Below, in pieces: positions 22,601-33,800 of a stretch of 64,000 bases of DNA. Made by a program: the position numbers and the translations under genes. The DNA is from Neodontobutis hainanensis (Eukaryota > Chordata > Actinopteri > Gobiiformes > Odontobutidae). Position 1 is the first letter of the stretch. Each line of letters opens with the position of its first letter. The notes beneath the pieces were generated by a model. It was not told the origin of the DNA. It ran no database searches and worked only from the letters and a program-made list of their open reading frames with translations. The stretch covers positions 8,603,501 to 8,667,500 of the forward strand of contig JALDNG010000022.1 in assembly GCA_024349245.1 (NCBI GenBank), given 5' to 3'.

Positions 22601-25600
22601 GAAGGTAAATGGTATGCAGCTGAAGCTAGATAAGATTTAGCAAAGAAATAGATTTTTTTCATAATTAAAATCAACAGTATGACAAGTGTGTAAGAACACA
22701 ATCTTTTTCGGTATTTTGAGTGATTAATATTTATATCTTTGAATTTTAGCAAATAAACCCTAACCCATGTGACATGCTAGCTAGTGACCATTAAATTATT
22801 TCCATAAAGAGAGTACATTCCCAAATTAACAAAAAAATAATAATATACGTACTTACAATCAGCAGGATATGAATAGCCGTGCTGGTGGAGGCTTATCTAT
22901 GCTACAGCACAAAACCTTTTAAAGACATTAAAAGGCACCCCAAACAAAGACCAATCCACTCAGACATCGCCTCCCTGGACTCACTTTCCTCTCAAACATA
23001 CAGACTCAAGAGGAGCAGATTACTGCGGCTAATGTTGTTGAGCTCTATCCATGACAGAACAGTGGTAGAACCAGAGCCACTTAACAAAAACAAGTCGGAT
23101 AACTGTATGGACCGTGTCCCTGTAGTCATTGTATGCAAGGTTTTAATGAAACTGAAAAAAAATAATGCTTTTGAAAGTTAACAGTTTTATGTAAGAAATA
23201 ATGCTGTCTCATCCCGAAAGGCAAGGATAAAGAAGATAAAAGACACAGTCAGGACATACTGTACTGAGAACACAGATGTCAAACAGAGACAACTTTGATA
23301 ATTATAAATCATTGGTATAATTTACATAAATAAATAAAAGATGTAATGTATTGACAAGCCACAGCAACCATATTAGAAGACATGTGAAACTCAAGCTGTC
23401 CTTCATGACTTTTCGTTAGGTTTATAGGGGATTTCTTTTAAAATTCCAAGAGAAGCATGTAGATATTAAACAATCAAGCCAGTTTGAACAGTAAATTATG
23501 TGTGTTTTATCATGTTACTAACCCTAAAAGAAATGTATGTGGTTGAGATCACACACAAATCTCCAGTGGGATGGACAAGGCCAGATCTTGTCAAGACACA
23601 AAAGCTAGCAACCTTAAAGTTAGATTTAGATCATTTTTGGATCATTTATTATTTAAGATCTAAACATAGACAAAGACTAGGAAACTAAGTGTGTGCTAGA
23701 TATGTTTGTCATTTAAGCCGATTTACACATCTATAAGATAATTCCACTTTGGATTAAATGAGTCACAGGTGATGCAGTTGGAAAATGCACAAACCAGTCA
23801 TAAAAATCATGACGACAGTGGAAACAGTAAATGGACGAGTGAAGAGCACGAGCAGTAGCCCTGTCTGATGCTGCAAGCAGATTCAGTGGCCAAACAGAAG
23901 AGCCACTGGAGAAAAGACAGAAGGAAGAAGGAAAAGGGGGAGCTAAAGGGCTATCGGGCAGCTCTGATGCACCGCCGGAGGAGAGGCGCAGATGAATAAT
24001 GGATGCTTCTCTAAATAGAAAAGAAAGCACAGGTCTGCACTTTGGGCGAGCACAATGGACACTCAGCTTAAAACTATAGTTCAAGGCAAGCCAGCATCAA
24101 ACTCTCTCATTAGGCATACTACCATCACAATTTTATGGAAAATTGTCTTCTTTAAGACAATTTTCAAAAGAGCAAACCGAATAAAATAAAACAACATTGT
24201 ACATTCAGAGAAAATACAATCCAAAACATTGAACTGTACATTTGATTTGTCTAGATAAATAAATATATATTGTATTTGCACGAATGCTCTAAAATAGAGA
24301 TCTTAAGTCTCTATTTTATTTATATTCACACTGGTAAATGCTCAGCACCATAGTAATTCCTGGGAGATCAACAACATAGCATAGTCAGTGCAGGATCATT
24401 TTACAACACTGAAATCTCCGCTGCCTAACATCCTGTCAATCTCCTGATAGCCGAGCTAACAACTGCAGTATTTAGAATCTTATATTCAACTTTCAAGAGT
24501 AATTTCTCTAACAAATGAACAGGAAGGAAGATGCAGTGGGTGTTAGTTACTCAAACACAGTCTGCATCACCTTTTATGCACATTTCCTACAAGCTATTAA
24601 AGCAGACATTTAATTTTGGGAGCATAACCCACAGAAAATCCAGAAGACTGACACAAAAGTAAATTGCTGTTTACCTTCTAATAAATCAATCAAATTAAAA
24701 CCATTCCAAAAAGAAAGAGTATGAGACAGGAAGAAGCCCGTTTCCTGCATTGTCCCAGCGTTTACTTAGCAGAGAAAGAGGACACCAGTAACAATAAGCA
24801 TCCTTTTTAACTAACACACCTAGTCTGAAAATATTTGACTTAGACTTTACTCATTTCTCTCAGATAACAGACACAGGTCTATTTACAGCTCGGAACCATC
24901 AGTGATGCTCAACAAACCGATGTGTCTGAACTCTAAAACCTGTATACAGCTCCACCCAAAGTGTACATTCCAGAAGCCAAACAACGCCACAATCGCCTCT
25001 TGATAGGCTCTCGAGCCTTCTGTCTGGGACTGACATGCATGCGGACTGCAAGACATGCACAACTTTCTCCTTACCCTTGCGTTTGTAGAACCACAGCATA
25101 CAGCTTCGAAACACAGACATGGGACAGGGCATAGAGGAGGTGAGAAGAGCGAGGGGCCCATGGAAAGTGGCTAGTGACCCCCAGAAATAGGGTAACGGTG
25201 TGATTGTATGGAGGGGAAATGGTCACACAAACGTAAGGACAGAGCGGCAGTAGATAAGTGGATGTTTGTTAAAGACCTGATGAAGCAATAGAGTAAAAAA
25301 AGGATGTCTGCAGAATGGACTGGGCAGCTCCTTGTCAAAAAGGAGGGAAGGGTTGGCAGGACGGGAGGGGGGTGATGCTGGAGGTACAAGCCATGGAACA
25401 ACCAGTCCCCATAGAGTGAGTGGTTGGTTGTGCAAGCGGCAGCGGTATTATAGCGAAGGAAAAACGGCAGTGGCAGAAGAGACCTGAGCTCAGCTTCCAG
25501 CTCAGCAATATTCCTTTATTATTCCCAGAGGCCTCCTCCTTAAAAAAACCTTACATACTCCTTCTGTCTGAGTAGATTTAACTTGCCCGAGGAAAAAAAA

Positions 25601-28074
25601 ACAAAAAAACAAAAGAACTCAAAAAGCTTTTTTTTTTATCTACAGAAATATCCCTTAGTCCAACTACACAGAGCTTGGAAATTATCCAAAGGAAGACAGA
25701 AAACACTCAGCGGCGTACTTGTTGGGTAATTGTTCATGCGTTTCCTGGCATTAGAACGAACCAATCCAAGACTTAAAAGGCGGGGAGGTAGCGGCAGAGA
25801 GCGAGAAAGTGAGAGAGTAGAGGCACGCAAAAGAGCAGCGGAGATCGATGACAGAGAAAGGAAGCCAGCAGCACAGAGCAAATGAGGAAAGAGAAGCAAA
25901 GAGTTGGACATTTTACCTTGGAAATGAAAGGTCTTCTGGTCCACAGTGATAGTGAATGTGCTGTCGTCCTCGTCATCAATGCCGATCACAGCACCCTGGG
26001 CAAACAGAGAGAGAGGAAGAGAGCAACCGGGCAGTGAGACAGAACACGTCATACTCCAGTTTCCATTTGGAGCTTTCCATCCTCTTGCCCTACACACAAA
26101 ACCTCTCACAGGCTAACTATATTTCTTAATGAATTACCCATAGTCCAGCTCATCTCAGAACCATACTGTCTTCACCCTCAAAAGCCTTTTTACTTCACCA
26201 GTGACAATGTTCTCATCGCAGCCTCTCACTCACACACATACAAGTGTGGGCTTTTGGAACACAGGACAAACAGAGGCAGGGGGTGGGGTTTGGGAAAGAG
26301 AAGGAGAATATAAGCAGGAAGGGTGGAGAGACATGCACACTAGGGGCCAGCACCTACCCAAAAAGACACATTGTTTTGGAATCAAACTTATTTTTTATTT
26401 TTTTACATAGTTTTGACTCAATCTAGGATAAAAAATAAAAATAAAGTACTCAGGATTTTTAATCAACACTTGCTAATACCACAAATAGTTATTTTTTAAT
26501 GTGGAAATGTGCAACCACTGATAAGTAAAATAACAGTGGCTCCGAGGTTAAATATCATATTGAATGTTGTTTCAATAATTTACTGTTTAACCACATTATA
26601 ATTCAAATATTGCACATATCAAGCACTTGAACTATAATTGGACTGGGTTTTTCAACAAATGCTTGGGTTTCTATTGCTGCCATCTAGTGATCATTACTGC
26701 ACACTGAAAGAAAACCTATGATCATGAGGGAAAGTTAGGAAGCAAAACAATTAATGGGTTACTAGTTAATACTGAAAAGTTAATATTCAGGCACACAGCA
26801 CAAGCTCTTATGGTTGTTGAAAAAAAAAAACACCCATCTTTTATGCCACTCAAACAGATTTGATAAATAATTTTAAAGTAATAACCATTCAGAAAGTCAA
26901 ATATTGGATTGTATTGCAATAGATTAATTAAGCTCAGCTGACATTTGTGAATAAGACAACTATAAAAACTAAGGCTTTGTCTTACCCTGAGTCTCACACA
27001 GCCTCTTCTGGATCCTCGCATCATCTTGTCTTTTGACTAGAAAGGACAACAGAAAAGGTCAGTAAGTAAGTCAGGCACAGCAAGTCCTTTTCTAATTATA
27101 TTTTAATTCACAGCCACCATTTCAATAACTTTTAATATCATTTCTTTTCTTTTTTACCACTAAGTAAACCAAAATGTACTCTAAATAAATGGTGTAAAGT
27201 TCCTTTACAGCGTTGCTATAGGCTTATTACTGTGTAATGCACCAACATAATTTAGTTATAAAAACACACATTAGACATGTGTAGATATAATCGAATAAGA
27301 CCTAACAGAAATTTCTTTTTATTTGTCATACGTCATATATTTCACATTTAAAAAATTCAGTTTCTTAAAAAAAGTCTTGAAATGTATTGTTCCAATGTCC
27401 ATAGTTTTGTAGGAGTGACTTTTTAACCCCTAATGCAAAGTTTTTTCGATGTAACGCTAGTACTTTGAACGTTATTTGCTTTAATTTACGAATGTTAAAA
27501 CATACTTGTAAACACCACTGTAATAGGGATCGCCAAAACATTTATCAGAACAACCCCTGGCTAAACTGGCGTGTGGTTGCTGTTTATTATTTGGTTAACA
27601 CACTGTCAAACCTCCAATGTAATAGGCAAGTACCTTTAGCACACATTATTCTACTAAAGATATTAGATAAACTGTTAATTTGTAACAAAGTCGCATTGTA
27701 ATGAGTGTTTTTCATAGCTAACTAGCTAATATGGCGGAAGTTGGGCAAGCAGCTGCCATCTGGTTGGTCTAATGATCTCCGAGGGCTGCTGCTATTGGTT
27801 GAGCAGTGAAGCATTCACCCAAGGACACGCCTTGTGTGCCAGCTGAGACTCCCAACTCCTGACATACACAAGGCCTTATCCTACTTGGGCTTGACAACTA
27901 ACGTCTGCCGTTTTGTCCTTGAGCTCAACATTTTACATTTACAAAACACAAAAATAAACATACCGTATAGTATGATAGCAGGCCGGCATTATAGTCTAAA
28001 ACAAACCAACGATACTGCCAGCCTTTCATGACGTTAGTCCACTTGCTAAGCGGCCCTTCCATGATGGACGCCAT
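10625..28074 (-). CDS. osbpl9: Oxysterol-binding protein-like 9 (ORP9)
   Basis: ORP9 is a PH-FFAT-ORD lipid-transfer protein that exchanges PI4P with sterol or phosphatidylserine at ER-trans-Golgi contacts. There are 24 exons: 27964-28074, 26986-27036, 25917-25995, 22085-22161, 19415-19510, 18993-19040, 18241-18270, 18093-18143, 17602-17640, 15644-15737, 13983-14087, 13162-13321, 12874-12986, 12663-12781, 12486-12571, 12220-12400, 12020-12104, 11824-11934, 11687-11750, 11471-11611, 11320-11398, 11131-11222, 10903-11038, 10625-10699. They total 740 aa, all in phase (human about 736). The PH domain begins [21 protein letters not shown] coiled-coil-like region follows ([20 protein letters not shown]). 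The FFAT-like EFYDADEF binds VAP. The ORD has [29 protein letters not shown] and the signature EQVSHHPP. The protein ends [13 protein letters not shown] decayed Tc1 element sits in intron 10. Confidence 0.97.
14088..17601. other. osbpl9 introns 9 and 10 around exon 10
   Basis: Apart from exon 10 (15644-15737) and the Tc1 remnant, I see only AT-rich unique sequence here. No other gene or RNA is recognised in 15738-17601. Confidence 0.5.
14166..15398 (-). mobile_element. Degenerate Tc1/mariner-type DNA transposon in osbpl9 intron 10
   Basis: About 1.23 kb with long imperfect terminal inverted repeats (roughly 14166-14290 and 15258-15398). For example CATAGTTAGTGGTT at 14248-14261 is inverted at 15289-15302. 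Both ends abut TA. The minus strand keeps transposase fragments: an N-terminal [20 protein letters not shown] segment (about 15006-14920, with stops after it), a helix-turn-helix and linker [13 protein letters not shown] ... KPQNF (14718-14550), and a frameshifted C-terminal piece (14548-14390). The catalytic Asp-Asp-Glu region between the last two is missing. It cannot be autonomous. Confidence 0.88.
19511..22084. other. osbpl9 intron 4 (before exon 5)
   Basis: There is no recognisable gene. A more GC-rich stretch at about 20870-21650 carries several purine runs. It could be an internal promoter for a short ORP9 form lacking the PH domain (known in mammals as ORP9S), but I cannot identify a first exon. 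Confidence 0.35.
22320..22520 (+). repeat. Interspersed repeat, copy A (unclassified family)
   Basis: It shares a diverged but collinear segment with 57187-57410. The best stretch is ATGTCTTCT then about 5-10 differing bases, GGTCATTTTAG, CAAATAC and TAGGGTC then AGTGTA. I see no coding capacity and no clear terminal repeats. Confidence 0.65.
24138..24165. repeat. Perfect 12-bp inverted repeat, 4-nt loop
   Basis: GAAAATTGTCTT, loop CTTT, then AAGACAATTTTC. It lies in an osbpl9 intron. Function unknown. Confidence 0.8.
24290..24318. repeat. Perfect 11-bp inverted repeat, 7-nt loop
   Basis: TAAAATAGAGA, loop TCTTAAG, then TCTCTATTTTA. It is about 125 bp from the previous hairpin. Confidence 0.8.
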
Positions 28075-28078
28075 CTTT
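28066..28078 (-). promoter_or_regulatory. YY1-like site overlapping osbpl9 start codon
   Basis: AAGATGGCGTCC on the minus strand spans the osbpl9 ATG. YY1 sites (AAGATGGCGGC) typically mark short-leader promoters just downstream of the start site. Confidence 0.45.
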
Positions 28079-28306
28079 ACAACGGCTATGGCTGGGGCTG
28101 GGAGTGGGAGGAGGCGGATATGGTGTGGCCCTTGCGTCAGTAACATGACGAGAAGAACTGATGATAATCAATAATTTACCCAATGGCATAAATGCGTTAA
28201 GGGTTGAGACTCAATGTAGACCTTTTCTTATCAATAAGAATGTTGCCACAGTCATATTTGTTCTTTTTAAAAATAAAAAAAGACCAACCAAATCATATTC
28301 AATAAC

Positions 28307-28312
28307 TTTATT
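28307..28312 (-). terminator. abl2 poly(A) signal AATAAA
   Basis: TTTATT on the plus strand, the first good signal below the abl2 stop, would give a 3' UTR of about 2.5 kb (about 28290-30848). It ends roughly 150-200 bp above the osbpl9 start region. Confidence 0.55.
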
Positions 28313-28613
28313 ATTTACAATAAGCTTAACACTAATAAGCAGAACTTCACAGTAATGTGAGCTTTAAATAAAAACAAACAAAAAAAAACAAAAACGCAAA
28401 ATATATATTTTGTACAATACAAAAGTTGTAGTGAAAATCTGCCATTTTTCATCCCTGTTAAGATTCACAAGTTCCATTATGATGTGTTTGTGTTGGTTTA
28501 CATTGCACTCATACATCTGAAGAAGTGGCCTTTGGTATTATGATTTGTACACACATTCTCCAGATCTGTTCTCCAAAGTAGGGAGACGACAAAAAAGACC
28601 AATTAATACAGGC

Positions 28614-28714
<101 letters not shown>

Positions 28715-30848
28715 CAATTAATTGGTTAACAAGTAACAAAAGAGAGGATTGGAAATGCATTTCAGTTTAAGTTAATACCTAACATAACAGCAAAAAATTT
28801 AATAAAAACACTGACATTGTTCTCACTAAAGATCTGCATTGTGCTTTAAAAAAAGTAATAAATGTATTCAAAAGGGATTTAATATTTTGATGAAACATTA
28901 TGGAAAATTTCTGCAAAATAAACAGAAACTACAAACAAGTAAAATGACACTTTTTAGATGAAAGAAAATTAGGCTTTAAAAGGCAGCTGATATTTTGTGT
29001 CTTGAAAAGAAAAAAAAGGCTGCAATAAGAAAATGTCTTGTAAGAAAAATAATGTAAGAAAAATGGCTTTGAAAAACAAAGGATTTAAAATTAGCAGACA
29101 AAGTGCACCATTAGGTTTCAAGTTGGCAGCTGTACGGAAATGTATGGTATTGATCATAATCTCATGGCAAATATTTGTCAAAAGATAACATTAACATTGA
29201 AAATAGTGGACATGTTTTTTTTGCAGTGATTGTGTACTGTACATAAATCAACAGTTTATAAAGGCACCAAGAATCTTGTTTTTTTAAATGACCATCACAG
29301 TGAGTAAAAGTGGACGCACTGAAAATGAAAAGTAACACACAAAAAACAAAATTACTGACAACTGTTACAGGACAATCCAAATATATCAACAATTAATGTT
29401 TTAAAAATTTATTGACCTGCATTGCTTCAATAGAACTCCGATGCAACATGTCATGAACTATGTGACTGAGGCGTTATCCAGTGTACATAAAGGTGAGAAC
29501 TACTAAATTACTCAATTGATCTGGTGGGATCTGTGAGTTGTGTGCCTGTACAACAATCACGGTACGTACGTTTTTTTTGGGCTCAGAATCTGAGCAGCTC
29601 TTAGTGGACTATTTTAAGGTGACAATAGGCCAATACATTTTTAAAATAATAAATTAAACCGCATCCTAAGAGACACATTAAAGATACATGTACATGAACA
29701 AACGACCTGGTTACAAACAAAAGAATAATACATTCATAAATCACATATTCAGATTTGGGTGTATGGGCCTTGTCTTGCAATACATCTATTCAGTTTTAGT
29801 CAAGCTCTTTATGGTATAACCATACATTAATCTTTTTTCAGGAATATGAAATAAATCATATTTGCATAACTTTTCTTTCAAAATAGGTCTGTGCTTATAA
29901 CAAAAACTAATAATTTAATTCAAGTTCATACATACACATTCTAGAAGATTTTCTTTGAACAAAACAATATACAATTTGTTCATGTGCTGAAGACATACTG
30001 CAGTTCATGTGTGGAGAAATCAGTACTGTGAGATTAGAGTAAGCTGGTCTCTGCAATTTGCAGTGTTTATACATTGAAGAATTTGAGGCACTGAGGCCAT
30101 GAAAAGGCTACAGGGGATTCACTGTCCAATTCTAAAAAGGACACTTATTGGAAAACTGCCCTGCCTTTCCTGCTCATGCGCTACTCTGTGTTCTCTCCCT
30201 AATATGATTCTTTCAGGTCCTTTCCGACAGAGACATTCAGAGTGCAAGAATGACTGGTCATACATATTGAAATGGTTTTAAAGCACTGGTTACTTTACCC
30301 ATTAATGTGGCACTGTCTTCAAAAAAGATATGGGGCCAAGAAATTTTGTGCATGTTGCAATAACCCCAAAATAAATTGCTAAATGAATCTTGGCAAAATA
30401 CCATACTGTGAAACACAGTATAACCAATGCAAAACTTGATTCTTGTCAAACCTGCTCAAGCTTTTGTCAAAGAGCAGTTCTCTTTTATTGTGAGTAAGGC
30501 TGTGCACAACTTTAATTACTTTCAAACAATATTGACAACAATGAGAAAAACAGAGTGAAACAGTTGACATTCAGTTAACCAAAAGGCCTGATGAGATAAG
30601 GACCTAACAGTTTATGATGCAACTAAAACAGCTTAGTATTAAACATCTGTCATATGTACAAATCACGTGTCCTCACTGGCATTTTATGAAACTGCTGTGT
30701 GTAAACAAATAAATACAAAACAATCTGTACTGATTTCTCTGAGGTACATTGTGTTTGTCCCCAAAAACTTTCAATCAAACCAGAAGCATAACAAATACAA
30801 GTAGAGCCGTCTGTTGGCAAGTAAGGACAATCTTTGCTGTCCCTGTGG

Positions 30849-33800
30849 CTACCTCTGTACTACATCACTAATCTCTTTAATACAGCTGTGCAAGTTGTCC
30901 AGTACAGGGTTGGGCCCCACATTGCTCAAACCCCCACCTCCTGAAGATGAGGCTCTCAGTTCATGAAGGCTGAGCTCCAACTTGCCCACTGCCTCTCGAA
31001 AGGCAAATTTGTTCCTCATCTGAGGGATGCAGTCCACATAACCTGAGCAGTAGTCTAGCAGCTGGTGGCCAGCATCCAGGACTTGGCTGCTGGAGGGGCT
31101 TTCAGAGCTTGCATGGAGAACGCTGCTCAGGCACTCTGCACACTCCAACAGAGTCTCACGGCTCACCCGCTCTGGCGGTACCCTCTCCGTCTGTTGCCTG
31201 GTTCGCCGCAATGCCACTTTGGATGAGGCAGTAGGAGTACCTCCATTTGCCATTTTGGTAGGGGTAGTGTTGGTGGTGATAAGAGAGCCAGAAACAGGAG
31301 GCACTTGTGGTGGTGGCACTGACGGTCTACCCGCCATTACTCCTGAAGTTCGCACCGATCTCTGACCTTTTAACGCGTCTCCATTCATTTCCACAGGTGC
31401 GCCTCCAACCTGCTCTTCCCCTTCCCCGCTGTATGAGTGCTGTAAGTTGCGCAGCGTGGGAGGTGGTGGGGGTGCACATTTGGGTTTAACCAGTCGAGGT
31501 CTGTCTCTTTCTGCTTGGTGCTCAGACAGCAGTTTAAAACGGTTGCCCTGAGAGTCTAGACCCACAAGGTGGACGTCCGCTGGGCTGTGCTTCAGTGTGG
31601 GGGAAATGAGCACTGGAACTTTATGATTGTGAGTTGGTACGCCTGCTGAGGTTGATGAAGAAGTCTTTGAGGGAGATGACCAACTCTGCTGGCGATCAAG
31701 GCCTCCACCAGTCTCCTCTCGTCCCTCTCGAACCCGAGACAAATTTTCTGAATCCCCCCCCTCCCCTCCAACTGCTGGTGCCCTCAGTCCTACTGCAGTA
31801 CTCCTTGGTAGTAGCTTAGCTTTGGGCCTATCCCTGATCTGAGCTGTCCCCTCATCCATCCTCCTCAGTAAATTTTCTGAGGGCCGCGCAATACCGTTCT
31901 CTGGCTGGGATGTTGTTGAGGCAGTTCTCTCGAGAGGTGGTTTTGCATTGCGGTTCCTCGGTAAAGTCAGAGCCATGCGCTCCAAATCAGGCAGCCCAGC
32001 TGACATTGAGGAAGTAGAATTGGACCTTGGAAAGGGTTTAGGTCCTCCAACTATACCAGCAACCTCCTCTGATAATGTTGTCTTTCCTGTCCGTAACCCC
32101 AAGGTCTTTTTGATGAGTCTAGGGGTAAAAAAGCCTGCTAAACCACTCCAACTGCTACCGCTTGAAATTTGTGAACTAAGCCCTGCACCAGAGGGTTTCT
32201 GCCCAAAAGCAGCTCCACAACAGCGTGACTGAGTCTGTGTTGGTTCTCCGTGAGAATGAGAAGGTGAGGCAGAGAAGCCACCAAGACTGTCTGACTGAGG
32301 CAAGGGAGGAGGAGCAGTAAAATCTGCTGTGGGTTCATATTTCTTATGGGGCTGTGTCTCCATTTCTCGGAAAGAACTGCTCCTTTTAGGTGGTGTAGGT
32401 AGGTTCTGTTGAGGCTGTGACGCTGAAGGTTTTTTCTTAATGAAGGAGCTAAAAAAACCTGCCTTGCGGTCTCTGTTAAATGTGCCCATATCTTGTGCAT
32501 CCTCTAGAAGGCTGTTGGGAGACTTAGCTCGTGGTTGCTGTTTTCTTGGTAGAGCTGGGGAGCTGCTTGCTTGACCATCACCTCCTAAAAGTGTAGAAAC
32601 CCGTCCTAGGAAACAAAGCATAGGCAAATAAAAAAAATATATACAAAACCATACATAATGTGCATAAAGCAACTTGTTAATGTAATGTTCATGTACATTA
32701 AAGTCCTCTACTTTGTGTTAATTAGTAACTGCCACTGTGTCTTTATGATGCTCTAGAGGAAGAATTTGCAAAACTGTAAATTTCTTCCAGGGAAGGGTTT
32801 GTATCACAATTACTAACTTGTACCACCAACTCAGCTGTTGTCAAGCGTGAGATGATTCATTTGCTTTAGGGGATGGATGTGAAGTATCCCAAACATGAAG
32901 TGCCTATTTTTTTATACCAAAAGTAGTGCCATATAAAACACACACTTGTCCTACCTACCTTTACTTTTCAAGAAGCATCTTTCATGTACTGTCATTTATT
33001 TGTTAGTCTATTCTTTTGTGTGTGTTACTGTTGTTGTAACTTTATAAACACACAGTTTATGGTCACAGTTTAAAGTAGAGCAGTGGATTGTGCTTTGTGA
33101 CTTTTTGTAAGTTTATTGAGACCATTATATTTAAGTTATACTTTCAGAACAATAGCAAATTACTTGTTTGTTAAAAAGTGACAAGGAAAAGACAAAACAT
33201 GTAAGAGACAGAGCATGTTTTTTCAAAAGACAAAATCAACACAAATACATTTATTGTGCACACAATACAAATTTAATAATGGGTTAATCAAAATACATTG
33301 TGGCATAAAACACTACATATGTAAAATCATGCCTGGTGAGGACCCCAAAATATGATGCTAGAATAGATCAAATCTTAACAAAGAATAAGTTAAACTTGTA
33401 TACCAAGAACATAAGCTTTATAATTGATGATAAATACTGTGTTTATTGTATATCTCTTAATTTAATAAGAACTTTTGCCATTGTTTTTTAGGACAGGACT
33501 AGCTAAATCATCCAATTGCTGACTTTGAGGGCTTAGGTTCAAAGAAAAATCATGGCCTTTCTCCTCAAACGACGAGCCTTCCGACGCTGTAGTGTCATCT
33601 CTGAATCTGGCACACCTGAATCATAATGCGAGGCACCAGACTGGTTCGAAGGGAGCATGGTGTGTTTTGCTGTACCTGAGTGGCCTTGCATGCTGTGGTC
33701 AGGTCGTCCGTCAAGTCCACCTTCAATGTTCTCTTTGTTTTCTGTGTGCTTGTGAAGTGTGCGAGATTTGGATGGTAGCAGGGGCATGTCGTGACCAAAG

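Larger units (their letters stand above)
22162..25916. other. osbpl9 intron 3 (before exon 4)
   Basis: There is no gene. It holds the 3' part of the repeat copy at 22320-22520 and two perfect hairpins at 24138-24165 and 24290-24318. Confidence 0.5.

Noticed and set aside
25636..26109. 157-codon minus-strand frame
   Set aside because: Only its middle (25917-25995) is real, as osbpl9 exon 3. The rest is flanking intron.
31307..32232. Plus-strand open frames of 60-94 codons within abl2
   Set aside because: They are antisense shadows of the long GC-richer abl2 last exon.
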